From Lactobacillus crispatus (lineage in GTDB: Bacteria > Bacillota > Bacilli > Lactobacillales > Lactobacillaceae), in NCBI RefSeq assembly GCF_018987235.1, contig NZ_CP072197.1:1550001-1614000 (forward strand): a stretch of DNA of 64,000 nucleotides, read 5' to 3'. The first letter of the stretch is position 1; each line of letters starts with the position of its first letter. This document shows positions 48,709 to 59,249 of the stretch, piece after piece. A program made the translations under genes and the position numbers. The notes beneath the pieces were generated by a model. That model did not search any database, was not told the origin of the DNA, and saw only the letters and a list, made by a program, of their open reading frames with translations.

Positions 48709-50080
48709 GAGACTGTAAAATAGTTTGTGTAAGGATGAATGATTCCTTAAATTTATTTCTTTAAACATTAGAAAAAGGAGTTCCTTTCTCGTATGATTGG
48801 TTTGAACAAAAAAACACATACAGAAAGAAGAACTCCTTCATGAATGATTTTACCAAAGATTTTGCTCAAGCTCTATTCAATCCAGACAAAATAAATGATT
48901 TATTGCGCAAAGAGCTACAACAGGCTGTTAATAACTTGCTAGAAGCTGAGTTGACTGCCTTTCTAGGCTATGATCCCTATGCCAGAAATGGCTGGAATAC
49001 TGGCAATTCTAGAAATGGTGCTTATTTCCGCAAGGTTGATACCCAGTTTGGACCAATTGAAGTGCAAGTGCCTCGAGACCGCAACGGTCAGTTTCATCAG
49101 CACACGCTGCCTGACTACAAGCAGCACTCTGATGTTTTGGAAAGCACGATTATCAAGCTATACTCCAAAGGCGTAACTACCAGAGAAATCGCTGACTTGA
49201 TTGAGAAAATGTATGGCAGTCATTATAGTCCAGCTCAAGTATCAAATATTTCCAAGCAGATGCTCCCCAAGATTGAGGCTTATCACAAGCGCAAGCTAAG
49301 CGACAAGTTTTTCTGTGTCTATTTGGATGCGACATACCTTCCTTTGCGCCGAGAAACGTTTGAGCGTGAAGCAGTATATATTGCCATTGGCATTAAACCT
49401 AATGGACATAAGGAAGTCATTGACTACTGCATTGCTCCTAGTGAGAACATTGAAGTTTGGACAGAGATGCTTCAAAACATGAAGTCCAGAGGCTTGAAGC
49501 AAGTTGAGCTTTTTCTTTCTGATGGTGTTGTTGGCATGAAAACAGCCTTGGCCAGGACTTATCCTAAAGCTCATTTTCAACGCTGCCTGGTTCATGTCAT
49601 GCGCAATATCTGCGCTAAAGTACGCGTCGACGATCGTGAAAAGATCATGAACGAATTCAAGCAGATACATCAACAGACAAGCAAAAAAGAAGCTGCAGCT
49701 GTCTTGCACAAATTCTATGCCAAATGGAATAAAGCTTATAGCCATGTCATCAAAGGTTTGAAGGAAATTGAGCCCGATCTGCTAGTCTTCTACAATTATC
49801 CCAAACAAATCAGAGCTTCAATTTATTCAACCAATATGATTGAATCCTTTAACAACGTCATCAAGCGTAAAGCTAAGCCTAAGGCAGAATTTCCAACTGA
49901 ACAGTCGCTTGATGCATTTATTGGCATCCAGGCAATGAGCTACAATGACCGTTATTTCAATCGAATTCATAAAGGCTTTGGTCAGGTTCAGGACACCTTA
50001 GAATCCTACTTTGATTAAATAAATAATTAAAAAATCAATTTACGAGAAAGATCTATTTACACAAAAGATTTGACAGTTTC
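48709..50080 (+). mobile_element. IS256-family element, copy B
   Basis: A 1372-bp copy with target duplication CGATAAAA at 48701-48708 and 50081-50088. Its ends and sequence match copies A and C, in the opposite orientation. It lies inside rapZ, antisense to it, so its transposase promoter opposes the yvcK-whiA operon. Confidence 0.97.
48840..50018 (+). CDS. IS256-family transposase (copy B)
   Basis: 392 aa, intact, identical in translation to copies A and C (Asp163, Asp228, Glu335). RBS AAGAAG-type sequence lies before the ATG. Transcribed against rapZ. Confidence 0.95.
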   Translation: MNDFTKDFAQALFNPDKINDLLRKELQQAVNNLLEAELTAFLGYDPYARNGWNTGNSRNGAYFRKVDTQFGPIEVQVPRDRNGQFHQHTLPDYKQHSDVLESTIIKLYSKGVTTREIADLIEKMYGSHYSPAQVSNISKQMLPKIEAYHKRKLSDKFFCVYLDATYLPLRRETFEREAVYIAIGIKPNGHKEVIDYCIAPSENIEVWTEMLQNMKSRGLKQVELFLSDGVVGMKTALARTYPKAHFQRCLVHVMRNICAKVRVDDREKIMNEFKQIHQQTSKKEAAAVLHKFYAKWNKAYSHVIKGLKEIEPDLLVFYNYPKQIRASIYSTNMIESFNNVIKRKAKPKAEFPTEQSLDAFIGIQAMSYNDRYFNRIHKGFGQVQDTLESYFD

Positions 50081-50292
50081 CGATAAAATGTCTTAACTCG
50101 TAAATCAATTACTACGGCTACCTTATGAAAGTCATTGGAATTATTAATTAAATCCCAAAAACTACCTAATAAAGTTGGAGGAAGATTATCGACTACAAAG
50201 TAGCCCATATCTTCTAAGTCATGAGCGACCACAGTTTTACCTGCTCCGCTCATGCCTGTGACTATTAATAATTGTTTTTTCTCATCAGCCAT
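50081..50292 (-). pseudogene. rapZ: rapZ, N-terminal part cut off by IS-B
   Basis: The first 70-71 codons begin [20 protein letters not shown] (Walker A) and include the start of the P-loop domain (VVDNLPPTL). The frame runs into IS-B for 8 more codons and stops at 50053, giving a 79-aa stump. Own promoter and GAGGAGG ribosome site are intact. Confidence 0.93.
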
Positions 50293-50314
50293 GCTAAAAT
50301 CCTCCTCTTTACAA

Positions 50315-50320
50315 ATTATA
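50315..50320 (-). promoter_or_regulatory. Extended -10 of the rapZ promoter
   Basis: TGA-TATAAT on the minus strand, about 23 nt before the rapZ start; -35 is poor. It would drive rapZ-yvcK-whiA in the uninterrupted locus. Confidence 0.55.
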
Positions 50321-50346
50321 TCATACCGGGTGTGTCATAATTGTGC

Positions 50347-50369
50347 AAAAAAAAGAAGCCTTTCGGCTT
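50347..50369 (-). terminator. Terminator of the HdeD-like gene
   Basis: AAGCC / GGCTT with a GAAA-type loop and eight T on the minus strand, 17 nt after the stop. Confidence 0.75.
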
Positions 50370-50385
50370 AAATTTTTATCAAATA

Positions 50386-50928
50386 TTAACGGTGCATAAA
50401 TGCAACCACAATTTCATTAATGCCAAAGACTAATAACCAGAATGCAACTAACCATACTAAGCTTAAGGCTGCGATTACTGGATTAATAATTAAGAAGAAG
50501 GCAATAATCAAACTTAAAATATTCAAAATCAAGTTAAATACAAAGTATCCGGTTGAAAATGCACGTAAGTGCCATGACCAAGCAATACCTACAACTGAAT
50601 CAACAAAGAACCAGATTGCAAATAAGTAAGCGATAGTCAAACCACCAATATCATATGAGCAAATGAACAAGATACCGATAATGATATCTAATACACCTGA
50701 CACAATTGCTACCCAACTACGTGAGAAAAATTCACGAAAGCGTGAGTAAGCAGCCAACCATACAATACCTTGAACGATTGATACAATAGCAAAAATCAAG
50801 ACAAATGCATGCAACCCTTTAGCTGGGTGACGTAATAACACGAACGCAACTACGACCATTAAGATACCGGCAATAAATGCGCCCCAGTCAAAGCCGCGAT
50901 TATCTCTAGAACTAGAAAAAATATCCAT
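50386..50928 (-). CDS. HdeD/DUF308-like membrane protein
   Basis: This 180-aa protein has six hydrophobic segments, near residues 16-30, 38-55, 70-88, 92-112, 125-145 and 150-172. Layout and pattern (GILDIIIGILFI-like repeats) match the HdeD family, linked to acid resistance in E. coli. Stress role here is inferred from the family. RBS AAGGAGG. Single gene. Confidence 0.82.
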   Translation of the reverse strand: MDIFSSSRDNRGFDWGAFIAGILMVVVAFVLLRHPAKGLHAFVLIFAIVSIVQGIVWLAAYSRFREFFSRSWVAIVSGVLDIIIGILFICSYDIGGLTIAYLFAIWFFVDSVVGIAWSWHLRAFSTGYFVFNLILNILSLIIAFFLIINPVIAALSLVWLVAFWLLVFGINEIVVAFMHR

Positions 50929-51000
50929 TTTTATTCCTCCTTGCAGACTATTTTACACTTATTCAAGGTTAATAAAAACTATTGGCTATTGTCTTCTAGC

Positions 51001-53841
51001 CTATTTTTTTGCTTCTTTTGTTAGTTTAGTATCGCGTTCTAAGACTGGTTTCAAATACTGACCAGTATAGCTTTCTTTAACTTTCGCTACTTCTTCTGGC
51101 GTACCGGTAGCCACAATTTGACCGCCACGTTCCCCTCCTTCAGGACCTAAGTCAATCAGCCAATCTGCATTTTTAATTACATCAAGATTATGCTCAATAA
51201 TTAAAACCGTATTGCCTTCATCTACCAACCGCTGCAAAACTTCTAATAAACGCTTGATATCATCGGTATGCAAACCGGTAGTTGGTTCATCAAGAATATA
51301 GAAATTTTTACCAGTAGAAAGTTTTTGCAATTCAGCAGCTAATTTCATTCTTTGAGCTTCACCACCAGATAAAGTTGTAGCGGATTGACCTAATTTCACA
51401 TAGCCCAAACCTACATCAACGATAGTCTGGAGTTTACGCTGAATCTTAGGAATATTTTCGAAAAACTTAGTTGCCTCATTAATCGTCATATCAAGCACTT
51501 GAGCAATATTCTTTCCCCGATAAGTTACTTCCAATGTTTCAGAATTATAACGAGTGCCGTGACAAACCTCACATGGTACATATACATCAGGCAAAAAGTT
51601 CATTTCAATCTTGATAATTCCATCACCATGACAGGCTTCACAACGTCCACCTTTGACGTTGAACGAAAATCTTGCTTTAGTATAACCACGCAATTTTGCT
51701 TCATTAGTTTGAGCAAATAAGGTTCTGATATCATCAAAAACACTAGTATAAGTTGCAGGATTACTACGTGGTGTTCTACCAATAGGGCTTTGATCGATAT
51801 CGATGATTTTTTCAATATTCTTGTAACCCTTGATTGACTTATACTTACCTGGCTTAGTTGAATTATTGTTTAATTTTTGGGCTAAAGCGCGTTTCAAGAT
51901 CATATTAACCAAAGTAGATTTACCAGAACCTGAGACACCACTGACCACAATAAATTTGCCCAACGGAAAATCAACATTAATATTCTTTAAATTATTTTCT
52001 TGAGCTCCAGTAATTGTAATCTTTTTACCATTGCCTTTACGACGCTTCAATGGAACCGGCACAAATTTTTTACCAGACAAATATTGCCCCGTTAAAGAAT
52101 CAGGATTCTGCTCTACTTCTTTAGGAGTTCCTTGTGCCATAACTTTACCACCGTAAACACCGGCACCAGGTCCCATATCAACCAAATAGTCAGCTTGCCG
52201 CATTGTTTCGTCATCGTGCTCCACCACAATTAAAGAATTGCCTAAATCACGCATTCTCTTTAAAGAAGCGATCAGCCGATCATTATCGCGTTGATGCAAA
52301 CCGATAGATGGTTCATCCAAAACATACATAACTCCCGATAAGTTTGAGCCAATTTGAGTTGCCAACCGAATACGCTGAGCTTCACCACCAGACAAGGTAT
52401 TAGCTGATCGAGAAAGAGTTAAATAATCTAATCCTACACTATCCAAGAATGAAAGACGATCGCGTACTTCCTTTAAAATTGGCTTAGCAATCATAGTCTC
52501 TTGCTCGCTTAATTTGACGTCCTTAAAGAAATCAAGTGCTTTATCAATAGAAAGCTCCGAAGCTTCCGCGATATCCTTGCCCATGACTTTCACTGCTAAT
52601 GCTTTTTCATTCAAACGCTTGCCGTGACAAGTTGAACAAGTAAGTTCAGTCATATATTTGCCCATCACATCACGCATAAACTTGGACATTGGTCGTTTAT
52701 AACGCCGCTCAACATTGGCCATTACTCCTTCAAATGGTTGAACGGTATCATTAACGCCAAAGTCACCAGTTACATGGAATTTCACCGGCTTAGTTGAGCC
52801 ATGCAGAATAATGTCGCGTTGACGTTTAGTTAGTTTATTAAAAGGCTTATCCATCGGAATTTTTAATGCCGTGCAAGCTTGTTCCAACATTTCAGTATAG
52901 TAATTGGAAGTCTTCCATGGAGCCAGTGCACCTTCAGCTAAAGATTTTGTTTTGTCCGGAACAACCAAATCTTCGTCTACTGCTAACTTCATCCCTAACC
53001 CATCACAATCAGGGCAGGCACCAAATGGTGCATTAAAGGAGAACAGTCTTGGTTCCATTTCACCCACAGTAAAGCCACACTTTGGACAAGCATAATACTC
53101 AGAAAAGTTAAGCATTTCACCGCCAATTACATCAACATTCATGTAGCCATCTGACAAACGAAGTGCAGCTTCAACAGAATCAAATAAGCGAGACTTAATG
53201 CTATCCTTAACAATCAAACGGTCAACGACAATATCGATTGAGTGGCGCTTGTTCTTAGCTAATTCAAAATCCTCACCAATTTCGTGCATCTCACCATCAA
53301 CAATTACACGAACATATCCTGCACGTTGTACTCGCTTAAATACTTCCTTGTGTTCTCCACGCTTAGCACGAATAACTGGCGCTAAAATTTGAATTTTCGT
53401 TCTTTCTGGTAAAGCCATCACTCGGTCAACCATCTGATCAACTGATTGTCGTTGAATCAGCGTCCCATCATTAGGACAAATTGGATGGCCTACTCTGGCC
53501 CAAAGCAAACGTAAATAATCATTAATCTCAGTGACGGTCCCAACTGTTGACCGTGGATTATGTGACGTTGTTTTTTGATCAATTGAAATTGCTGGATTTA
53601 AACCATCAATTGAATCCACATCTGGTTTATCCATTTGCCCCAAAAACTGTCTAGCATAACTAGAAAGTGATTGCACATAACGTCTACGCCCTTCTGCATA
53701 AAGCGTATCAAAGGCTAAAGAACTTTTACCTGAACCAGATAAGCCAGTAATAACTACTAACTTATCCTTAGGAATAGTTAAATTAATGTCTTTTAAATTA
53801 TGTTCACGTGCTCCGCGAATAACGATCTTATCATTTGCCAT
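51001..53841 (-). CDS. uvrA: Excinuclease ABC subunit A
   Basis: This 946-aa DNA-damage recognition ATPase has two ABC modules, each with Walker A ([18 protein letters not shown]) and LSGGEAQR, plus zinc fingers CPKCGF and [14 protein letters not shown]. The ATG at 53841 overlaps uvrB by 11 nt behind AGGAAAG; the upstream frame inside uvrB is not used. It forms the uvrBA operon. Confidence 0.98.
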   Translation of the reverse strand: MANDKIVIRGAREHNLKDINLTIPKDKLVVITGLSGSGKSSLAFDTLYAEGRRRYVQSLSSYARQFLGQMDKPDVDSIDGLNPAISIDQKTTSHNPRSTVGTVTEINDYLRLLWARVGHPICPNDGTLIQRQSVDQMVDRVMALPERTKIQILAPVIRAKRGEHKEVFKRVQRAGYVRVIVDGEMHEIGEDFELAKNKRHSIDIVVDRLIVKDSIKSRLFDSVEAALRLSDGYMNVDVIGGEMLNFSEYYACPKCGFTVGEMEPRLFSFNAPFGACPDCDGLGMKLAVDEDLVVPDKTKSLAEGALAPWKTSNYYTEMLEQACTALKIPMDKPFNKLTKRQRDIILHGSTKPVKFHVTGDFGVNDTVQPFEGVMANVERRYKRPMSKFMRDVMGKYMTELTCSTCHGKRLNEKALAVKVMGKDIAEASELSIDKALDFFKDVKLSEQETMIAKPILKEVRDRLSFLDSVGLDYLTLSRSANTLSGGEAQRIRLATQIGSNLSGVMYVLDEPSIGLHQRDNDRLIASLKRMRDLGNSLIVVEHDDETMRQADYLVDMGPGAGVYGGKVMAQGTPKEVEQNPDSLTGQYLSGKKFVPVPLKRRKGNGKKITITGAQENNLKNINVDFPLGKFIVVSGVSGSGKSTLVNMILKRALAQKLNNNSTKPGKYKSIKGYKNIEKIIDIDQSPIGRTPRSNPATYTSVFDDIRTLFAQTNEAKLRGYTKARFSFNVKGGRCEACHGDGIIKIEMNFLPDVYVPCEVCHGTRYNSETLEVTYRGKNIAQVLDMTINEATKFFENIPKIQRKLQTIVDVGLGYVKLGQSATTLSGGEAQRMKLAAELQKLSTGKNFYILDEPTTGLHTDDIKRLLEVLQRLVDEGNTVLIIEHNLDVIKNADWLIDLGPEGGERGGQIVATGTPEEVAKVKESYTGQYLKPVLERDTKLTKEAKK

Positions 53842-55876
53842 TAAAATTCTTTCCTTTTCTTGTCTTCGGTTTTCTTGATGATTTTTGCAATTCCATAATT
53901 GCATCCCGCAAGTTAGCAGCTTCTTCAAAGTCAAGCTTCTTAGCTGCTTCTTGCATTTGCTCTTGCAAGTTGCTAATCATTGTCTTCTTTTGCTTAGCCG
54001 TCAATTCATCAAAATTAAGATCTGCAAAACTATCAGATTTTTCTTCTTTTTCACTCGACGGTTTAGTAATCGAAATTACGTCTTGAATCGGCTTAATGAT
54101 TGTCTTAGGCGTTATGCCATGCTCCTTGTTAAATTCCATCTGAATTTTACGCCGACGCTTGGTAGCTTTAATCGCTGCTCTCATGGAATCAGTAATCGTA
54201 TCAGCATACATGATTACTTCACCATTGGCATTACGGGCGGCCCGTCCCATAGTCTGAACCAGCGGCCGATATGCTCTCAAGAAGCCTTCCTTATCTGCAT
54301 CCAGAATTGCTACCAGTGAAACTTCCGGTACATCGATTCCTTCCCGCAACAGGTTAATTCCAATTAAGACATCGAACTTACCTAACCGTAAGTCACGCAA
54401 AATTTGCATTCTTTCCAGCGTCTTAATATCAGAGTGCAAATAACGTACTTTAATTCCTAAGTCCTTCAAATAATCGGTTAAGTCTTCCGCCATTTTTTTG
54501 GTCAAAGTAGTAACAAAGACTCGTTCATGACGGTCAATCCGTTTATTAATTTCGCCAACTAAATCATCAATTTGCCCCTCAATTGGCCTTACTTCAATCT
54601 TGGGATCAAGCAATCCGGTTGGTCGAATAATTTGTTCAACCTTATGATCTGTTCGTTCAAGTTCATAATCACCTGGGGTAGCTGAGACATACAAAATTTG
54701 ATTAACATGCTTTTCAAATTCGGATAGCTTTAATGGACGGTTATCAAGTGCAGATGGCAAACGGAAACCATAGTCAATCAAGGTTTGCTTACGATTACGG
54801 TCACCATTGTACATTGCTCTAATTTCAGGCATAGTAGCATGTGATTCGTCAATTAAAATTAAGAAATCATCTGGGAAGAAGTCCAACAAAGTATACGGTG
54901 GCTCTCCTGCTTTTCGTCCTTCCATATGCCTTGAATAGTTTTCAATTCCGTTGGTATAGCCAACTTCACCCATCATTTCCATATCATAGGTAGTACGTTG
55001 CTTGATTCTTTCAGCTTCAAGCAATTTGCCTTCGCCTTCGAACTTTTTAACCTGCAATTTCATCTCTTTAGAAATTGCTCCCAAAGCTCGCCGCAATTGC
55101 TCGTCATTGGTCATAAAGTGCGTAGCTGGGAAAAGCGAAATACTCTCACGCTCACCGATCACCTCACCGGTTAACGAATCAACTTCAACAATGCGATCAA
55201 TTTCATCACCAAAGAATTCAATTCGATAAGCATGATTAGAATTGCCGGCTGGAAAGACCTCAACTACATCCCCGCGGACCCGAAAACGACCGCGTTGAAA
55301 GTCAATATCATTACGATCATATTGAATATTTACCAAATCACGCAACAAGGTATTACGGTCATATTCTTCGCCTTCATGGATCATCAAGACACTGCGCGCA
55401 TACTCTTTAGGATCACCCAAACCATAGATACAAGAAACCGAAGCAACAACTACTACGTCATTACGCTCCATTAAAGCTGAGGTAGTAGCATGCCGCAACT
55501 GATCAATTTCATCATTGATTGCCGAATCCTTTTCAATATAAGTGTCTGATTGTGGAACGTAAGCTTCTGGCTGATAATAATCATAGTATGAAACAAAATA
55601 TTCAACTGCATTATTAGGAAAGAAACTTTTAAACTCACCATATAGCTGCCCTACCAAGGTCTTATTATGCGTAATAACTAATGTAGGCTTATTCAGCTTA
55701 GCAATAATATTGGCCATGGTGAAAGTTTTCCCAGTACCAGTTGCACCTTCCAGAATCTGTTCTTTATATCCTTTTTTAAATCCAGCAGTCAGTTTATCAA
55801 TAGCTTGCTCTTGATCACCGGCTGGTTTAAACTTTGATACTAATTCAAATTTGCGATTTTTTTGTCGTTTAATCAT
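53831..55876 (-). CDS. uvrB: Excinuclease ABC subunit B
   Basis: This 681-aa helicase-like subunit has Walker [11 protein letters not shown], the beta-hairpin region [13 protein letters not shown], motif [14 protein letters not shown] and the C-terminal UVR domain ([18 protein letters not shown]). ATG 55876 follows GAGGAG; an extension to 55906 lies in the terminator. LexA-type box and promoter region upstream. Confidence 0.98.
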   Translation of the reverse strand: MIKRQKNRKFELVSKFKPAGDQEQAIDKLTAGFKKGYKEQILEGATGTGKTFTMANIIAKLNKPTLVITHNKTLVGQLYGEFKSFFPNNAVEYFVSYYDYYQPEAYVPQSDTYIEKDSAINDEIDQLRHATTSALMERNDVVVVASVSCIYGLGDPKEYARSVLMIHEGEEYDRNTLLRDLVNIQYDRNDIDFQRGRFRVRGDVVEVFPAGNSNHAYRIEFFGDEIDRIVEVDSLTGEVIGERESISLFPATHFMTNDEQLRRALGAISKEMKLQVKKFEGEGKLLEAERIKQRTTYDMEMMGEVGYTNGIENYSRHMEGRKAGEPPYTLLDFFPDDFLILIDESHATMPEIRAMYNGDRNRKQTLIDYGFRLPSALDNRPLKLSEFEKHVNQILYVSATPGDYELERTDHKVEQIIRPTGLLDPKIEVRPIEGQIDDLVGEINKRIDRHERVFVTTLTKKMAEDLTDYLKDLGIKVRYLHSDIKTLERMQILRDLRLGKFDVLIGINLLREGIDVPEVSLVAILDADKEGFLRAYRPLVQTMGRAARNANGEVIMYADTITDSMRAAIKATKRRRKIQMEFNKEHGITPKTIIKPIQDVISITKPSSEKEEKSDSFADLNFDELTAKQKKTMISNLQEQMQEAAKKLDFEEAANLRDAIMELQKSSRKPKTRKGKNFNGK

Positions 55877-55891
55877 AAAAAACTCCTCAAG

Positions 55892-55924
55892 AAAAAAGTT
55901 GGACAAGCATAGTCCAACTTTTTA
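55892..55924 (-). terminator. Terminator between pgm and uvrB
   Basis: AAAAGTTGGAC / GTCCAACTTTT with a 7-nt loop, followed by T on the minus strand. Because it lies downstream of the LexA-type box and before uvrB, it may act on pgm read-through or as an attenuator of uvrBA. Confidence 0.75.
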
Positions 55925-55948
55925 ATTAGTATCTATATTTTACTACCG

Positions 55949-55962
55949 CGAACGTGCTTTCG
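55949..55962. promoter_or_regulatory. Probable LexA (DinR) box of uvrBA
   Basis: CGAACGTGCTTTCG fits CGAAC-N4-GTTCG with one mismatch. It lies 73 nt before uvrB. SOS control of uvrBA is known in Bacillus. It is nested in CGTGC-GAAA-GCACG, so structure in RNA is also possible. Confidence 0.5.
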
Positions 55963-55978
55963 CACGAAAAATGCTTAA

Positions 55979-57703
55979 TTATTTAAGTAAATCTGCTAAA
56001 GCCTTTTGATAATCTTCAGCTGCCTTTTCTGCAGTAGCAATGTCTTTTTTGTTTACACCAACATAGGCCTTAATTACTGGTTCAGTACCTGATGGGCGAA
56101 GTGCTACCCAGGTTTCATCATCTAAGAAGTACTTCAACACATTAGATTCTGGGAACCCTTCTAATGGTGTCTTCTTACCATTTTCAATAGTTTCTTTTTG
56201 CAAGAAATCTTGAATCTTAAGCACTTTACTACCGCCGATTTCGGTTAAGTGCTCATTACGCAACTTGCTCATTAATTCGGCCATCTTCTTTTGACCACCA
56301 ATACCTGGCATTTCAATTGCACGGGTAATTTCATAAGCAACGCCATACTTTTGCCAAATTTCTTGCAAACCATCAAAGACAGTCATCCCACGTGAAGCAT
56401 AGTATGAAGCAACTTCGGCAAACATCAATGCACCCTGCATGGCATCCTTATCACGAGCAAATGGTTTAAACAAATAGCCATAGCTTTCTTCAAAGCCCAT
56501 CAAGAACTTAGCATCACCAGCTTTATTCATCCGGTCAACTTCTTCACCAATGTACTTAAAGCCCGTCAAAACATGCTTAGTCTTAATACCAAAGTCCTCT
56601 GCAATCTTAAATGGCAAAGCACTAGAAACAACTGAAGTAACGATCTCATAATCAGGGGTTAATTGACCATTTTCCTTCATATGAGCCAATAGGTAGTAAG
56701 CCATCAAAGTAGCAATTTGGTTACCAGTCAAAACTTGGAAATCACCATCAGTTTTTCTAACTGCTGCACCCATTCTATCAGCATCCGGGTCAGTAGCAAT
56801 AATGACATTAGCATTTACCTTATTTGCCAACTTAAAACCAGGTTCAAAAACATCACGGTATTCTGGATTAGGCTTAATTGTGGTTGGAAATTCTGGATCA
56901 ATGATTGATTGACTTGGCACAGGAATCACATTATCAAAGCCGCCTTGTCTGAAAGCACGATCATAAAGCATCTTGCCTGTACCATGAAGTGGAGTATAAA
57001 TGATCTTTAACTTGTCAGCGTTGGCCTTAACCATCTCTGGATCAACAGTTACTTGCTTCAATTCATTCAAGTAATCTTCATCAACATCTTCACCTATTAA
57101 CTGCAAGGTGCCATTAGCACGCAATTCTTTTACTGGTGCAGCCTTGACAGCAAAAATATCAGTTACTTTTTGAGCATAAGCAAAAAGTCGATCTGCATTA
57201 TCTGGTGCCATTTGTGCACCATCTTCACCGTAAACTTTATAGCCATTGTATTGCTTAGCATTGTGTGAAGCAGTGATATTAATTCCAGCGAAAGTATGCA
57301 AATGACGTACTGCATATGAAAGTTCTGGTGTCGGTCTTAAATCATCAAATAAGTAAACATGAATTCCGTGTGCACCTAAAACTCTGGCAGCATGTTCTGC
57401 AAACTCTCTTGAGTGATATCTTGAATCAAAGGAAATAGCTACCCCACGCTTTTTAGCATCAGCACCATTTTCTTCAATTAAACGAGCTAAGCCTTCAGTT
57501 ACTCGACCTACAGTAAACAAGTTAATCCGGTTGGTACCGGGTTCAAGACGACCACGCATCCCCGCAGTACCAAAATTAATATCCTGTCCAAAGGCATCTT
57601 CGATCCATTTTTCATCCTTGCCCAAAGTATTTAATTGATCTTTTAAATAATCTGGTAAATTAGTAGCTTTTTGCCATTCTGTATAAATTTCTTTAGCGTC
57701 CAT
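55979..57703 (-). CDS. pgcA: Phosphoglucomutase (alpha-phosphohexomutase)
   Basis: This 574-aa enzyme interconverts glucose-6- and glucose-1-phosphate, feeding UDP-glucose for wall polymers and exopolysaccharide. Active Ser in TASHNAKQYNGYK, metal site DPDADRMG, sugar loop GFEESYGYL and RPSGTEPVIKAYV. The ATG at 57703 stands 6-7 nt after GAGG, so the TTG one codon earlier is rejected. IS-C ends 32 nt upstream and separates it from its cre box. Confidence 0.95.
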   Translation of the reverse strand: MDAKEIYTEWQKATNLPDYLKDQLNTLGKDEKWIEDAFGQDINFGTAGMRGRLEPGTNRINLFTVGRVTEGLARLIEENGADAKKRGVAISFDSRYHSREFAEHAARVLGAHGIHVYLFDDLRPTPELSYAVRHLHTFAGINITASHNAKQYNGYKVYGEDGAQMAPDNADRLFAYAQKVTDIFAVKAAPVKELRANGTLQLIGEDVDEDYLNELKQVTVDPEMVKANADKLKIIYTPLHGTGKMLYDRAFRQGGFDNVIPVPSQSIIDPEFPTTIKPNPEYRDVFEPGFKLANKVNANVIIATDPDADRMGAAVRKTDGDFQVLTGNQIATLMAYYLLAHMKENGQLTPDYEIVTSVVSSALPFKIAEDFGIKTKHVLTGFKYIGEEVDRMNKAGDAKFLMGFEESYGYLFKPFARDKDAMQGALMFAEVASYYASRGMTVFDGLQEIWQKYGVAYEITRAIEMPGIGGQKKMAELMSKLRNEHLTEIGGSKVLKIQDFLQKETIENGKKTPLEGFPESNVLKYFLDDETWVALRPSGTEPVIKAYVGVNKKDIATAEKAAEDYQKALADLLK

Positions 57704-57718
57704 CAATGTCCTCTATTC

Positions 57719-57746
57719 ATTAAAAATCGGATTTCGAAACTGTCAA
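57719..57746 (-). promoter_or_regulatory. Possible hybrid promoter at the IS-C edge
   Basis: TTGACA (57746-57741) in the IS right end and TTTAAT (57724-57719) in the flank are 16 nt apart and face pgm. IS256-type ends are known to give outward -35 boxes. The 5' leader would be very short (about 10 nt), so use is uncertain. Confidence 0.4.
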
Positions 57747-59107
57747 ATCTTTTGTGTAAATAGATCTTTCTCGTAAATTGATTTTTTAATTATTTATTTA
57801 ATCAAAGTAGGATTCTAAGGTGTCCTGAACCTGACCAAAGCCTTTATGAATTCGATTGAAATAACGGTCATTGTAGCTCATTGCCTGGATGCCAATAAAT
57901 GCATCAAGCGACTGTTCAGTTGGAAATTCTGCCTTAGGCTTAGCTTTACGCTTGATGACGTTGTTAAAGGATTCAATCATATTGGTTGAATAAATTGAAG
58001 CTCTGATTTGTTTGGGATAATTGTAGAAGACTAGCAGATCGGGCTCAATTTCCTTCAAACCTTTGATGACATGGCTATAAGCTTTATTCCATTTGGCATA
58101 GAATTTGTGCAAGACAGCTGCAGCTTCTTTTTTGCTTGTCTGTTGATGTATCTGCTTGAATTCGTTCATGATCTTTTCACGATCGTCGACGCGTACTTTA
58201 GCGCAGATATTGCGCATGACATGAACCAGGCAGCGTTGAAAATGAGCTTTAGGATAAGTCCTGGCCAAGGCTGTTTTCATGCCAACAACACCATCAGAAA
58301 GAAAAAGCTCAACTTGCTTCAAGCCTCTGGACTTCATGTTTTGAAGCATCTCTGTCCAAACTTCAATGTTCTCACTAGGAGCAATGCAGTAGTCAATGAC
58401 TTCCTTATGTCCATTAGGTTTAATGCCAATGGCAATATATACTGCTTCACGCTCAAACGTTTCTCGGCGCAAAGGAAGGTATGTCGCATCCAAATAGACA
58501 CAGAAAAACTTGTCGCTTAGCTTGCGCTTGTGATAAGCCTCAATCTTGGGGAGCATCTGCTTGGAAATATTTGATACTTGAGCTGGACTATAATGACTGC
58601 CATACATTTTCTCAATCAAGTCAGCGATTTCTCTGGTAGTTACGCCTTTGGAGTATAGCTTGATAATCGTGCTTTCCAAAACATCAGAGTGCTGCTTGTA
58701 GTCAGGCAGCGTGTGCTGATGAAACTGACCGTTGCGGTCTCGAGGCACTTGCACTTCAATTGGTCCAAACTGGGTATCAACCTTGCGGAAATAAGCACCA
58801 TTTCTAGAATTGCCAGTATTCCAGCCATTTCTGGCATAGGGATCATAGCCTAGAAAGGCAGTCAACTCAGCTTCTAGCAAGTTATTAACAGCCTGTTGTA
58901 GCTCTTTGCGCAATAAATCATTTATTTTGTCTGGATTGAATAGAGCTTGAGCAAAATCTTTGGTAAAATCATTCATGAAGGAGTTCTTCTTTCTGTATGT
59001 GTTTTTTTGTTCAAACCAATCATACGAGAAAGGAACTCCTTTTTCTAATGTTTAAAGAAATAAATTTAAGGAATCATTCATCCTTACACAAACTATTTTA
59101 CAGTCTC
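57736..59107 (-). mobile_element. IS256-family element, copy C
   Basis: A 1372-bp copy with target duplication CGGATTTC at 57728-57735 and 59108-59115. Same orientation as copy A. It lies between pgm and its regulatory region. Confidence 0.97.
57798..58976 (-). CDS. IS256-family transposase (copy C)
   Basis: 392 aa, intact, identical in translation to copies A and B. It reads toward pgm, so read-through could add to pgm transcription. Confidence 0.95.
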   Translation of the reverse strand: MNDFTKDFAQALFNPDKINDLLRKELQQAVNNLLEAELTAFLGYDPYARNGWNTGNSRNGAYFRKVDTQFGPIEVQVPRDRNGQFHQHTLPDYKQHSDVLESTIIKLYSKGVTTREIADLIEKMYGSHYSPAQVSNISKQMLPKIEAYHKRKLSDKFFCVYLDATYLPLRRETFEREAVYIAIGIKPNGHKEVIDYCIAPSENIEVWTEMLQNMKSRGLKQVELFLSDGVVGMKTALARTYPKAHFQRCLVHVMRNICAKVRVDDREKIMNEFKQIHQQTSKKEAAAVLHKFYAKWNKAYSHVIKGLKEIEPDLLVFYNYPKQIRASIYSTNMIESFNNVIKRKAKPKAEFPTEQSLDAFIGIQAMSYNDRYFNRIHKGFGQVQDTLESYFD

Positions 59108-59114
59108 CGGATTT

Positions 59115-59129
59115 CTAAAGCGCTTTCAA
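59115..59129. promoter_or_regulatory. cre box formerly ahead of pgm
   Basis: On the minus strand TTGAAAGCGCTTTAG matches the extended cre consensus at every fixed position. Its edge touches the target duplication. It is now about 1.4 kb from pgm. The rest of 59130-59198 is AT-rich with TATAAT-like words and would hold the old pgm promoter. Confidence 0.65.
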
Positions 59130-59198
59130 ATTATTAACGATTTTCTATTATCTGCTATTAATTATAGAACTTATTAGTCATTAATTTAAGCTTTAGAC

Positions 59199-59230
59199 AA
59201 AAAAAGACATGTCCAATACGAACATGTCTT
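59199..59230 (-). terminator. trxB terminator
   Basis: AAGACATGT / ACATGTCTT with a 9-nt loop and T run on the minus strand, 19 nt after trxB. Confidence 0.9.
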
Positions 59231-59249
59231 AATGAAAAAACGAATAAAT

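Noticed and set aside
53842-53934. N-terminal extension of UvrA by 31 codons
   Set aside because: It overlaps uvrB deeply and lacks a ribosome site; the ATG at 53841 gives the family N-terminus.
53885-54319. 144-codon frame opposite uvrB
   Set aside because: Shadow of uvrB with no supporting signal.
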